The notes under the pieces were generated by a model that was given only the letters and a program-made list of their open reading frames with translations, did not search any database and was not told the DNA's origin. A stretch of 30,660 nucleotides of DNA, from NCBI GenBank assembly GCA_010094045.1, contig ML986631.1:224797-255456 (forward strand), read 5' to 3'. Each line of letters opens with the position of its first letter. The stretch's first letter is position 1. Of the stretch, positions 1 to 10,130 are shown piece after piece. Position numbers and translations under genes: made by a program. Source of the stretch: Lojkania enalia. Lineage: Eukaryota > Ascomycota > Dothideomycetes > Pleosporales.

Positions 1-2163
1 TTTAACCCTATATTAGAAATAAAAATGGAAACTAATACCTCTAATAGAGTAGTTATAGAAGTACTATTATAGAAATATTCTAACGGAAAATAGTACTCTA
101 TAGCGTTTTATAGTAAAGTTCTATCCGGTTTAGAATTAAACTAGGAGATTTATAATAAGGAACTATTCGCAATTATTACTGCGTTTAAGTAATAGAGGGT
201 AGAACTTACTTTAGTAGCTACTAAGACTCTAGTATATACCGATTATTACTTACTCGAATATTTTATAACTATAAAAGTACTTAATACTTGTTAAGTTTAT
301 TAGACTAAAGAATTGGCTTAGTATTAGTTCCGAATTAAGTATACCTTAGGTAAGAATAATATTAGAGCGGATATCTTTAGTTATTACGAATAAGATATAG
401 AAAATTTAAAAGCGGCTTAAACTAATAACTAGTTAAAAGTCCTATTTAGACCGTATTAACTTTACCCCTAAATTAATGCCAAATTAGTCTAGTCCTATAT
501 TACCTAAATAACAACTTAAGCAGCTATACTAAATATTATTAAAGGCTAGAAGTAGATTATATTACTAGACTCTCTAGAGTTAATCGATATATTATTATAG
601 GAAAACTAAGCCTCCTTCGCGTAGGAACGTATACTTTTACCCTATAAGTATTAGATAGAGAACGGACTACTCCTCTATAACAATCGCTTATATATCCTAT
701 TAGATTTAGGCCTTTATATATAACTTATATAAGAGGCTTATAACTAAGTATCCTCCGCATACCTAAGTGCTATTAAAACCTATTAGTTACTATCCTAGAA
801 GTACTACTAGAAGGGTATAGAAGCTACTTATAAACGATATATACAGAATTATATTCTATACTATAAAACTTATCCGATATAAACCTAAACCCTAAGTTTT
901 ATCTACCTACTTTCTATACTAAATTAATTAATATAGTATCTATATATTAACTTTAAAGATTTCTCTATAGATAAGTCCGGATATAATTAGATTATAGTAT
1001 TAATCGATCGCCTATCTAAATAAGTAGTATCTATTTCCTACTATTATATAATTAACGTACAGGGAATAGCCGAATTATTTATTTAATAGGTATACTACTT
1101 TAGCTATACGCCTAAAACTATTATTTCAGACTGAGGACTTTAGTTTATATCTAGTTTCTAGTCCGAATTCTACTATATCTTAGGCGTAAAGATTAAACTA
1201 TCTACTACTTATTATAAAGAGACTAACGGATAGATAGAGATTATAAATAAGTATATTAATTAGAGACTGCGCTCTTTTATATCTTTCTACTAGAACAACT
1301 AGAGTTCTCTATTACCTATAATCGACTAAGTATAAGCAACTCTACCCTATATAACTATTAGAATATCTCTATATCAGATCCTATACGGATTTAAGCCCTA
1401 TTAGAATTAGGATTAGAAATATTCTATTAATTCTATTACTATAACAGATAAATTGAATTGTAAGAACGCTTTAGTTTTAGTAACTTATATATATACAGCC
1501 TAGGAAACTATAAAGGCTAATATTAAGAAGGCTTAGGATTGTATATAATCTATTATTAACTATTACTAGTAACTAATTAATTGGTAGATTAGTAATATAG
1601 TCTATCTAAATACTAAGAACCTTACGGTTTAGAGACTAAGCTAAAAGCTATCTAATTAATAGGAGAGCTCTTTTAAAGTACTAGAATAGGTTGGAAACTT
1701 ATACTATCTACAGCTACCCTTAGGGTTAAAAATATATAATATCTTCGCACTAAACCTATTGTATAAGAACCTTTAAGATCCTCTACTAGAGTAAGAGGCT
1801 CCGAAACCACCCGCTATCGCTATTAAGGGGGTAGAAGAGTAGGAGGTTAAGGAAATACTAGCTAGTAAACTATATTGTAAGACCCTTAAATACCGTATAA
1901 AATAGGTAGGATATAATTCTAACCCGGTCTAGTATAAAGTCTTAAATTTTATAGGTTCGCTTTATAAGTTAAGAGCTTTTTATAATAAGTATCTAAATCA
2001 GCTAGGACCTTTAAAAACCCTAACTAAATAGATTAAGGTATATAAGGATAGTATAGAGAATATAAATTACCTAGTAGATAATAATATATAAGAGTTGAGT
2101 AGTAGATTAAAAAACTAAAGTATAGGCCTAAAATTACTCCTCTATAGAATCTAGAGGGTCTAA
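1..2163 (+). pseudogene. Gypsy copy A pol remnant: RNase H, integrase, chromodomain
   Basis: One frame (codons starting at 1, 4, 7...) can be read across the whole interval with stops only where Gln, Trp or Arg codons are expected. RNase H is at about 1-420 (ETNTSNR near 28, where ETDTSDR is expected, then VAFYSKVLSG and ELFAIITAFK). Integrase is at about 690-1400: the zinc-binding segment, the core with IDRLSK near 1000, SD-stop-GL (SDRGPQF with CGA changed to TGA) near 1125, and ETNG.IEIINK near 1215. A chromodomain is at about 1850-2110 (LASKLYCKTLKYRIK, then VGYNSNPV). The frame ends at TAA 2161-2163, the same stop as in copy B. The mutations destroy function. The absence of frameshifts is what RIP, which makes only transitions, predicts. 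Confidence 0.88.
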
Positions 2164-2628
2164 TAGTAGGCTGTCGGATACCTCCCTAGTTCTCTTCTCC
2201 TCTACCTTCCTTTCCCTTCTTTCCCTCCGGACTTCTTCTAAACCTTTCCTACCTTGTTTTTAACCGCCTAAGAGCGCCGCGATGTTAGCTTAAAGGCTAG
2301 ATACTAGAGCTTCTAGAGCCGAAACTTAATAGAGTAACTTAGTACCCTAGTAGAATAAAGCTACCTAGATACTAGCTATAAGAAGGCTATCTTCCTAACT
2401 CTTTACAACTTAGGCTATAAGTGCTAGGTTATAAGTAGACTCTAAAACAGCCTTAAAGGCTACCTTTTTATTCTCCTTATCCCCTATATATTAGGCTACT
2501 GCCTATAGTTTAAGATAGCCCTAGAGGACTAGAAACTCCTCCTTATAATAGGAGGGGATCTATAAGTATATTAGTAGTAAGTACTCTACTAGTATTAGAT
2601 GCGATTCGTATAGGGTTATACTTTTTAT
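2134..2628 (-). pseudogene. Antisense ORF of the Gypsy A/B family, copy A version
   Basis: Read on the - strand from an ATA (probable RIPped ATG) at 2626-2628 to a TAA at 2134-2136, this frame is 495 bp, exactly as long as its counterpart at 19403-19897 in copy B and collinear with it. In-frame stops are all explicable as mutated Gln or Trp codons. At one position copy A keeps CAA (Gln) where copy B has TAA, which supports that reading. The predicted product is about 164 residues. It has a Leu/Ala-rich, probably helical middle (for example ESHLILV, KEEFLVL, VSALEALVSSL), then a strongly basic tail (VRRERRERK) that resembles a nuclear localisation signal, and an acidic end SIEE. It overlaps the end of pol tail-to-tail by 30 bp. 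I do not recognise the family. It could still be a chance open frame, because RIP preserves length in every frame. Confidence 0.5.
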
Positions 2629-3180
2629 TTTACGAGGTATAATACTCGTATTTTTTTAATCTTAGAGATTAAAAAGAAAATATTATATACTACCCGCGGG
2701 CGAGCGCGCGCGTAGCCTAAAAGTAGATAACCTAAAAAGCTTCTAAAAAGGCTTTAAGAGGTAGGTAAAGTAGTATATTAATTAATTTTTTCTATAAGGC
2801 GTTAGTAATACTTTAATAATTAACGGTTCTAGGGACGCGTAATAATATATACGGAGTAGAAGTTATTATTTAGTTAAGGAAGCTTAGTTAATAGCGACCT
2901 AGTAATATTCTAAGGCTAGTAAACGCTTATTATTATATACAACAAAATTGTAATATTAATAAACTATTATAATAGTAGTTATTAGCTAATATATAGGTTA
3001 ATTATACTTACCGCGAAAACCTTACTTAATATTATATTAATAAATGTATCTCTATAAGTAACCGCGCGTATTAGCTCTTACCGGTAAATACTTCCTTAAA
3101 GAAATTTCTTTATACTGGAACCTATCTATAATAGCCCCGATTCCCTCTCGAACCAGTGTAGATAGAGACTATCAGCCTAT
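2629..3180 (+). other. Non-coding 3' region of Gypsy copy A
   Basis: About 550 bp lie between the antisense frame and the polypurine tract, matching 18851-19402 of copy B in inverted orientation. A GC-rich knot (CCCGCGGG followed by GCG repeats) lies near 2693-2715 beside AT-rich runs. I see no further reading frame. It may hold the promoter of the antisense frame. Confidence 0.5.
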
Positions 3181-3194
3181 AAGGAGGGGGGTAG
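3181..3194 (+). promoter_or_regulatory. Polypurine tract of Gypsy copy A
   Basis: AAGGAGGGGGGTAG sits directly upstream of the 3' LTR, where plus-strand DNA synthesis of an LTR retrotransposon is primed. Copy B has AAGAAGGGGGGTAG at the same place (18837-18850, - strand). Confidence 0.8.
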
Positions 3195-3473
3195 TATAAT
3201 AATGCAAAGAAATCGTTCTACGAAAAGCTTTATATATAACCTTATCCTAAAGCTTTTCGTTTATCTTATCCTACCCCCAGTTCTACCTCTTTTCCCTTCC
3301 GTATATAGTTATATACTCCCTTATAAGTAGTTTAGTAGTTCTTCTATATCCTTTCGTATAAGGCTTATAGGTGTTAATAGAATTTCTAGGTCCCTAAACC
3401 CCCACGCACTCCTATATACCTCTAAGTAGATTCGTGCCGTATTCGGACCTATTATCTTACCTACGCCGTTATA
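3195..3473 (+). repeat. 3' LTR of Gypsy copy A (279 bp)
   Basis: It aligns end to end with both LTRs of copy B (18558-18836 and 25471-25749, inverted); all three are 279 bp. It starts TATAATAATGC where copy B has TGTAACAATGC (G to A and C to T, RIP-type) and ends CGTTATA. Confidence 0.9.
3221..3259 (+). promoter_or_regulatory. LTR hairpin with embedded TATA-like box
   Basis: A 12-bp inverted repeat (CGAAAAGCTTTA at 3221-3232, TAAAGCTTTTCG at 3248-3259) encloses a 15-nt loop that begins with a TATATA-type core. The same arrangement is in copy B (25685-25723 and, with one arm slightly altered, 18772-18811). Its place early in the LTR fits a U3 promoter element, but the function is inferred. 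Confidence 0.4.
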
Positions 3474-3950
3474 TATAAGAAGAAGTTAGAGAGATAAATA
3501 AAAACTATATAGTAAATAAGTTTATCTTAATTTTATCTAAACTAATAAGAAGAGATTTAAATCTCTTCCTAAGACTATAGTTTTAAATACTGCTAGAGGT
3601 AGAAGAATATATAAATATAGCCTTTAGGTGTTACTAAAAGCTTTATAAGAGGTAAAAGGGACGTAATATAGGTAATTATAAGAGGTAAGGATCTAATACT
3701 TTAGGTAAGAGTAATAGTACTCTGAAGAAGGCTAGAAAGAGCTAGAAACCCCTAAAGAGGTCTAGGAAAAATAATACCTATCTAGAGTAGCCTTCTATTA
3801 TATATTAGATATATAGAAAGGAGGGCTATAAGTCTCCTAACTATCCTTAGAAGAAAGAAAAGTCTAAAGGAGCTCCTAAATAGAAGTTAGGAAAAGGTAA
3901 AAGTTAGAAGAATTAAACTCCTTTCTTCTAACCTATATTAAACTCTCTAA
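3474..3950 (+). pseudogene. Element C gag, C-terminal part with zinc knuckle
   Basis: The clearest piece is at 3803-3844, where codons read Y-stop-I-Y-R-K-E-G-Y-K-S-P-N-Y. Replacing Tyr (TAT) by Cys (TGT) or His (CAT) gives a perfect CX2CX4HX4C gag zinc knuckle, followed in the same frame by a Lys/Gly-rich tail (KKEKSKGAP, KLGKGK). All four metal ligands have been lost by RIP-type transitions. Gag packages element RNA into virus-like particles through this motif. The N-terminal part of gag is not in the window. Confidence 0.7.
3549..3568. repeat. 20-bp perfect palindrome
   Basis: GAAGAGATTTAAATCTCTTC is its own reverse complement, centred on TTTAAA. It lies in the gag remnant of element C. 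I know of no function, and it may be chance. Confidence 0.6.
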
Positions 3951-3959
3951 GGAGAGTAG

Positions 3960-6900
3960 GGAGCTAGAGAAATTATATAAATTACTTTTTTAAACTCCTA
4001 TAAAATTACTTATAATTAAGATAGTAGTAGAGGATTTAACTAAGAATAATTATTTAATTAACCCGGGTACGTAACTAAATCTCCTTAATACTATACTTAT
4101 AAAGTAGTATAACTTAAAAATTAATCTACTACTAAAGTTAATAGTAGAAGCTGTAAACAGCTCTAAGATTCTAATATATAAAACTACTATTATAAGGGTT
4201 ACTGTTAGAGACTTATATAGTAAGGTTTAAGTCTATAAGATACTATTTATAATATTAAACCTTAAAGGGTATAAGGTTTACCTTAAATTATTCTAGATAT
4301 AGGATTATAATCCGAAATTAAACTTTCTTAGTAGAAGGATACTCTTTAGAGGGGTAAAGGCTATAGGCTTACTCTAGTTCTATAAGGTAGTACTAGAAGA
4401 CGTAGAAGAGTTTGTAGAGACTATTATAGGTAGTAAAGTAGATATCTATATGTACCTAGTTAATTTAGTAGTTATAGCAGATAAAATTAGTACTAGAATA
4501 GGCTAATTACAGCTAGAGTATACCGATTTTAAGAATATATTTAATAAAAAGTAATCTTTAGTATTTATAGAGTATAGGCCTTAAGATTTAGCTATAAACC
4601 TACTAGAAGAAACTAGTCTTCTATATTAACTGCTATATAATTTATCTTTAGTTAAACTTTAGTATCTCTGAAAGTATCTAGATAAGTACTTATAATATAA
4701 ATAGATTAGGAGATCCTAATTGCTTACTAGTATACTAATCCTTTTTATAAAGAAGAAAGATAGTAGTTTAAGGTTTTATATAGATTATAGAGGCCTAAAT
4801 AAGATTACTATACGTAATTAGTATCCTCTTCTCCTAATTTTAGAGTTGCTAGAGCGTCTAGCGTAAGCTAAGTACTATACTAAACTTAATATTAGAGAAG
4901 CTTACTATAGAATTAGGATAAAGAAAGGAGATAAATAGAAGACCGCGTTTTATACTAAATATAGTTCTTTTAAGTATACTGTTATACTATTTAGTCTAAC
5001 AAATATACCAGCTTAATTTTAAGTATATATTAACTAGACGTTTACTAGTCTTATTAATATAATATATATTATATATTTAGATAATATCTTAATCTTCTCT
5101 AATATAGAAGAGGAATATATTAAGTATATTAAGGAAGTACTTTAGAAACTATACGAGGTTAAGCTCTTTATAAAATTTAGTAAGTACAACTTCTATACTA
5201 GAGAAATAGACTATCTAGGGTTTATTATTTGCCCTAAGGGGATTAAATTTAACTACTCTCGGTTGAAAACTATCTAGAATTAGCTAGTCTTATAGACTAT
5301 ATAAAATATACGGATCTTTATTAGATTTATAAACTACTACTATAGATTTATTATAGGATTTTTAAAGATTACCTTACCTTTAATAAGATTAACCTAAAAG
5401 GGGCTAAAGGCTGCTAAAGAAAGCTATATCTAGAGAAGAGAAGAAAGTTAAGAGCTAGATATTAGTTAAAAAAGACTAGAGGCCTTCTAATAGTTAAAGA
5501 AAGCTTTTTTAAGCGTTCCTATCCTAGCTTATTATAAGCTAACTTAGCCTATAAGAGTTGAGGTTAATATTTCTAGGGGCGCTATTTTAAGAATTCTTAG
5601 CCAGCTTATTAAAGAGTAAATAGGTAAGATAATATAGTAACTTATTAATTTCTTTTTAAGAAAGCTTAATACGATAGAATATAATTATAATATATATAAC
5701 CAGGAACTGCTCGTAATAGTAGAAAGCTTAGAGTACTAATATTAGTACTTATAAAGAGTTACGTTCGACCTTTATATAAACTATAATAACCTCTATTAGT
5801 TTATAAAAATAAAAACTTTAGTCTATTAATATATATAATTATATCTTAAACTTACTAAATATAATTATAACCTTATCTACCAGCCTAGTAAACTTAACCT
5901 AGCCGATAGACTATTATATTAACTAGACTATATAAAGGAAGCGCAGGCACCTTTAAAAAAGTTTAATATAAGATATATTAAACCTATACGCGCTAAGATT
6001 AGTCTAAAAAGGGTAGAAAGAACCGATTTAGACTAGAATAATAGTACTAAAATCCTTAAAGTCTTAGTAGTAGTAACCTATATATAAACTACTTAGAAAG
6101 GTTTTTCTCCTACCTAAGAAGTGGAAGAGACCCCTTCCTTAGACTAAGAATACTATAACAGCCTAGAGTAGGTTAAAGAAGGTAATAAAGGGAAGATAGA
6201 GCTAACAATATTTTAAGAGAAGTAAAACGCCCTTAATTAGGTATATAACTACCCTATAGCAGGTTATAGAGGATAGATAAAAATATATAAAAGAGTATCG
6301 TGTTAATTTTAGTAGAAAGGTATAAGAGATAATATTAAAGTCTACTATTAGGATTATTTAAAGTATAAAAGGGTAAAAGCTCCTAGATATAAGCCTTATA
6401 GCCTATTATAACTATTATCTATACTAAGTAGACTATAAGAGTAAGTTACGTTTAATTTTATTATAGAACTCCCTCTAAGTCTATTCCTTAGTTAAGTATA
6501 TAACTTAATTATAGTTGTTATTAACCGGTTAACTAAAATAGCCTATTATATCCCTACTATCTCTATCTAGACTATAGAAGACCTAATATAGGTTTAGATA
6601 TATAATATTATCCCACTATATAGTATTTTAGAGTTAGTAATATCCGACTATAGTATTCTAACGAAGTTAAAATCTTAGAAGACCTTTTACTATTATTTAG
6701 CGTCTTAGTAAGGTCTTAGTTTAGTCTATTACTTAGAGACTAACAGGCTAATAGAAAGATAAAACTAGACGCTCGAGTAGTATTTATATTATTTCTACTA
6801 CTTAGAATAAGATAATTAGATAGTTTAGATATTTATAGTAGAGTTTATATATAATAACAGCGCTTATATAACTACTACTATCTTACCTTTTTACGCTTAT

Positions 6901-7570
6901 TATAGTGCAGATCTCTAAGGACCTAATTAGCTAGATAAGCCTTTAGAAGAGGGAGAAGCTCCTTTAGTAAGAGGTATAGTAGCTAAAGTACTAGTATTAT
7001 AAAGTAAATGTAAAGCGAAGATTAGTACTATAGTAGCTTATTAAAAGAAATATACAGATAAGAAGAGAATATACTTATCTCTAGTAGTAGGAGATAAAGT
7101 ACTAGTATTAAATTAATATATTAAGTTAACCTATCCTAAAAAGAAATTAGATTAGAAGTATTTTAGACCTAATATAGTAATAAAGGTTATAATACCTATA
7201 ATCTACTAGATTAACCTTCTAGAGTTAGATAGTATCTATCTAGTATTTTATATATCTTTACTAGAGCTATATAACCTAAAAGGGCCTATTTAGAGCCTAA
7301 GTAGCCTAATATAAAATACTTTACGCTAATTTAGAAATAATATATATAAAATTAATCGTATTATTAAATAAAAGTAAAACTCTATTAAAGTATAAAAATA
7401 CTTAGTTAAATAGAAGAATTACCTAGACTCTAAGAATAGTTAAGAGTTAGGAGTAAATATTAGTACTAATACTCTACAAGTATTCTAGAAAAAGAAGGGT
7501 ATTAAACTAAAGAGATTAAGTAAACCTATTAAAGACTGTAAATACTTTTTAAAAAAGAAGAAGGATAGTT
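3960..7570 (+). pseudogene. Element C pol remnant: protease to chromodomain
   Basis: Protease is at about 4045-4330 (LINPGT..NLLNT where the family has a DSGT-type active site, later DYNPKLNF). Reverse transcriptase is at about 4530-5290 (RFYIDYRGLNKIT, KLNIREAYY, then YLDNILIFS near 5073, the YLDD box with the second Asp changed to Asn). RNase H is at about 5570-5900 (LNTIEYNYNIYNQELLVIVESLEY). Integrase is at about 6290-6990 (RLTKIAYYIPT, VISDYSILTK). A chromodomain is at about 7340-7470 (NRIIK, KYLVK, NYLDSKNS). Stops are frequent and mainly TAG/TAA in place of Gln or Trp. No function can remain. Confidence 0.82.
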
Positions 7571-9483
7571 AAATTATTCTAGAATATAACTTTTATATAA
7601 ACTTTCTAGTTAATATAGCTACTTTTATCTAGTTTTCCTTAAATTAAGGTTTTTTATAGATATTTAATAGTACTATTACTAGACTAAAGTTATATAAATA
7701 AAGTTTAAGAATAAGTATTTATAAAGTTAGTCTTATATATTAATATAGGTTCTTTAGTAATTATAAGAAGTAGTAATTCCTACTATTAATACTAGAAGGA
7801 CTATATTATAGTACGTTATAAATTAGAATAGTATATAGAAGGTAGAAATATTATATTATTCTAAATATAGTACTAATCTAGATTATAAGATATTTAACTA
7901 GGGTATTATATCTATAAAAACATCGGAGAACCCGTTAATATCTAAAAAAACTAATATCTACTAATATCTATACCTTACTACAATCTTTTCTCCTACTATA
8001 ATTTAGTTAAGCCTTTTTAACAGGGTAAATAGGCTAAAAGCGTTAGTATAGAGTAATATAGTATAATATAATCTGGATTAACTTATAGAGAACTTTATTT
8101 CCTTTACTTTAGTATATTTATTATTATCTATATTAAAAAGATCCTCTTTAGCCTTACGCTTACGCACTATACTAATCTTAGTATAGTTCCGGCTAGTAAG
8201 TTTAATTCTAGATAAGGTCTTTCTATCCTTACTATTATAGGCGAATAGGAAGTTAGAATCTTTCTTACCAAGCCTAAATATTACTATTAATACTAGAATA
8301 TATAAAAAAGGGCTAGAATATATATTTAAGTCTACTTAACTACTATTTAAGTAGTATTTTAGACCCTTTAAACTAGTTAGATCTTATTACTACTAACGCG
8401 GGCGGTAATAAGGACTTTAATAGCTTAATCGACCTTTATAATATACTTTAGTATAGATAGGTCTAGCTATAGATATATTAGCTATAAGAAGGTTAGAGTA
8501 TGCTATATTAGCCTAGAACGTACTTTAAAACAATCTTTATTATTCTTTTTAAGGTAGTAGAGATAGATATTATATTAAATACCTTCGTAGAGATATTCTA
8601 CTATAAGTAGGTCTGAAGAAGCGAATTTACAGTTACTATCTGCTTTGTATAACTTATCGCAAGCTAGACGCCTTAGATAGTAGAGATAGCAGATAGTATA
8701 AGGCTCTTTACTCTTAGCCTCTTTAATTCAGCGCTTCTAGACTAGAGCAAGCACTATATTATATATTATAGACCTATTAGGCGCAAATTAGCTGTTTATA
8801 GACTAGAAAGGCGCTAAGGAGGGCGTAAGACGGGTGTATATAGAGGAGCGTAGCGAGAATAGAAAAATGGGCGGTGGGCGGCGCGGGCACCAAGTATGCG
8901 TATATACTAGCCCTTGTTAGCTATAAAGTACTCTATTATATCCTATATAGAGCTATAACAACTATACTAAATGCGTAGCTAAAGACTGAGGGAATTATAC
9001 TTATTAAGGCGGTTAAGGAAGTATAAGGATTAAAGAAGTAGAATAGGTAGAGGGAGTAGCGTTTTTATAATTAGTATTTACTCTACTAGAGCTGTTTACT
9101 TACACCGCTCTAGGCAGCGAGTAATAAAGATTCTCTAAGAGTCGACCTTACTAGATAAAAGTAAAAGTAGTAGTAACGATATACTACTTAATCTAGAAGA
9201 AACTCTAGATTATATAACAGCACCTATTTTAGGGTAGCTCTACTAGTCTATTCTAGCGATATTTGTCCTCTATAAGCTGTCGTAATAATAGCCTTCTAAG
9301 AAGAAAGATAATATAATATTTTATAGCTTTAAATTACGGGTTAATAATATAGAGTTACCTAACCTAGGGTTAAAATAGCCGAATTACACCCTATAGAGAT
9401 AGTAGTAATTTATCTCTCTTTTATTAGCTATCTCTTTTCTAAGAGAACTGAATATACGAATATTTTAGCTCTACTACTCTATC
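7571..9483. other. Unassigned decayed DNA with a GC-rich island
   Basis: No domain can be named with confidence. The right end (about 9300-9483, - strand) directly abuts hAT-A and should continue the gag gene of element E. A cluster resembling VDS..IFI near 9130-9160 on the - strand could be a protease relic, but this is weak. On the - strand near 8150-8190 a basic run VRKRKAKEDLFNID is readable but unidentified. Near 7940-7975 the octamer AATATCTA occurs three times. A GC-rich, CpG-containing patch spans roughly 8780-8905. The 3' LTR of element C should lie in this interval, but I could not delimit it. Confidence 0.5.
9476..9483. repeat. Left target-site duplication of hAT-A
   Basis: ACTCTATC immediately precedes the left terminal inverted repeat, and the identical 8-mer follows the right one at 15517-15524. 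Eight bp is the diagnostic duplication length of hAT transposons. Confidence 0.9.
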
Positions 9484-9499
9484 TAGGCTAGTAAATAGA
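9484..9499 (+). repeat. Left terminal inverted repeat of hAT-A
   Basis: TAGGCTAGTAAATAGA corresponds to the reverse complement of 15501-15516 (TAGACTAGTAGATAGG) with transition differences, and to TAGGCTAGTAGATAGG at 29667-29682 in hAT-B. Confidence 0.85.
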
Positions 9500-9516
9500 G
9501 TATATAGTACCTTATC

Positions 9517-9672
9517 TAGGTTAAAGTTAGGTTCGGGATTCTTAATACTAGGGTTAGAGTTAAGGTAGAGTTCTTAACACTGGGGTATAGGTTAGGTAGG
9601 GGTTCTTAATATTAAGGTTAAGGTTAGAGTAGGATTCTTAGCGCTAGGGTATAAGGTTAAGGTAGGAGTACC
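9517..9672 (+). repeat. Left subterminal telomere-like repeats of hAT-A
   Basis: Several degenerate repeats of roughly 45-50 bp each combine a TTCTTA box with GGTTAGGG/GGTTAAGG-type G-rich text (for example TTCTTAATACTAGGGTTAGAG and TTCTTAACACTGGGGTATAGG). The complementary strand pattern CCCTAACC is inside the right end. Subterminal repeats in hAT elements are commonly transposase-binding sites; that role is inferred. Confidence 0.7.
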
Positions 9673-9839
9673 TTATAAAGTTCCTCTATAATTATAGGAA
9701 ATAATTATATATTATATATTAAATATTTATTACTATAAATTATTATAGTAGAGAACTAGTTTTATTTAAAGTAGCCTTTTCTAAGCCTAAGACTATCTAG
9801 AGATTATAACTCTAATCTAATAGAAGACTAAACTTCTTA

Positions 9840-10124
9840 TAGTATCGCTTTACTAAATATATATCCTTATTTTAGATAGTAACCTACTTTATATAAATTA
9901 TATTTATATTATAGTCTAATATAGTTAGTATTATATAGTATAAATTATATAAAAAATAATATACCTTTAAAGAACCTAATAAGAAAAGCCTTAATAGACT
10001 CTTAGAGAGCCTTAATTACGCTCTATTACTAACGCATCTTACTACTATAAGTATCCTCCTAAACTATAGTAGTAACTTTATAGATTAGCCGCGAAAAAGG
10101 GAGCTTTTAAAGGAGGAGTTTAGT
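9840..10124 (+). other. hAT-A 5' internal block retained in hAT-B
   Basis: This stretch is matched in inverted orientation by 30409-30660. A frame reads PLKNLIRKALIDS, then RALI and RILLL with RIP-type stops, so it may be coding, but I do not recognise a domain. It ends at the left deletion breakpoint (GAGTT, 10116-10120) shared with hAT-B. Confidence 0.6.
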
Positions 10125-10130
10125 ACTCTT

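Larger units (their letters stand above)
1..3473 (+). mobile_element. Ty3/Gypsy chromovirus copy A, 3' half (cut by window edge)
   Basis: This is the 3' part of an LTR retrotransposon read on the + strand: RNase H, integrase, chromodomain, a roughly 1-kb 3' region, a polypurine tract and a 279-bp LTR ending at 3473. It pairs in inverted orientation with 18558 to about 22030 of copy B, domain by domain and without obvious length differences, so both are one family. The left end is missing only because the window starts inside RNase H. It is more strongly RIPped than copy B: many CpA/CpG sites present in B are TpA here. It abuts the gag remnant of element C at 3474, so it probably inserted into C. 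Its 5-bp target duplication cannot be checked because the left end is outside the window. Confidence 0.9.
3474..7570 (+). mobile_element. Ty3/Gypsy chromovirus relic, element C
   Basis: This is a heavily RIPped Gypsy internal region on the + strand in canonical chromovirus order: gag end with zinc knuckle, protease, reverse transcriptase, RNase H, integrase, chromodomain. It differs in sequence from the A/B family and from element D, so it is a separate lineage. Its 5' end lies beyond the window or is cut off by copy A at 3473. The 3' boundary is my estimate; I could not find its LTR between 7570 and 8000. Confidence 0.82.

Noticed and set aside
3474..3478. TATAA as target-site duplication of Gypsy copy A
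   Set aside because: The other end of copy A is outside the window, so no duplication can be shown.
5020..5110. LINE reverse transcriptase
   Set aside because: The order protease, RT, RNase H, integrase, chromodomain and the YLDN.LIFS box identify a Gypsy element.
8840..8905. rRNA or tRNA fragment in the GC-rich island
   Set aside because: No cloverleaf, A/B box pair or rRNA core motif is recognisable.
9500..9680. Interstitial telomere
   Set aside because: The TTAGGG-like repeats are degenerate, have other boxes between them, and sit at fixed positions inside both ends of a hAT element, so they belong to the transposon.
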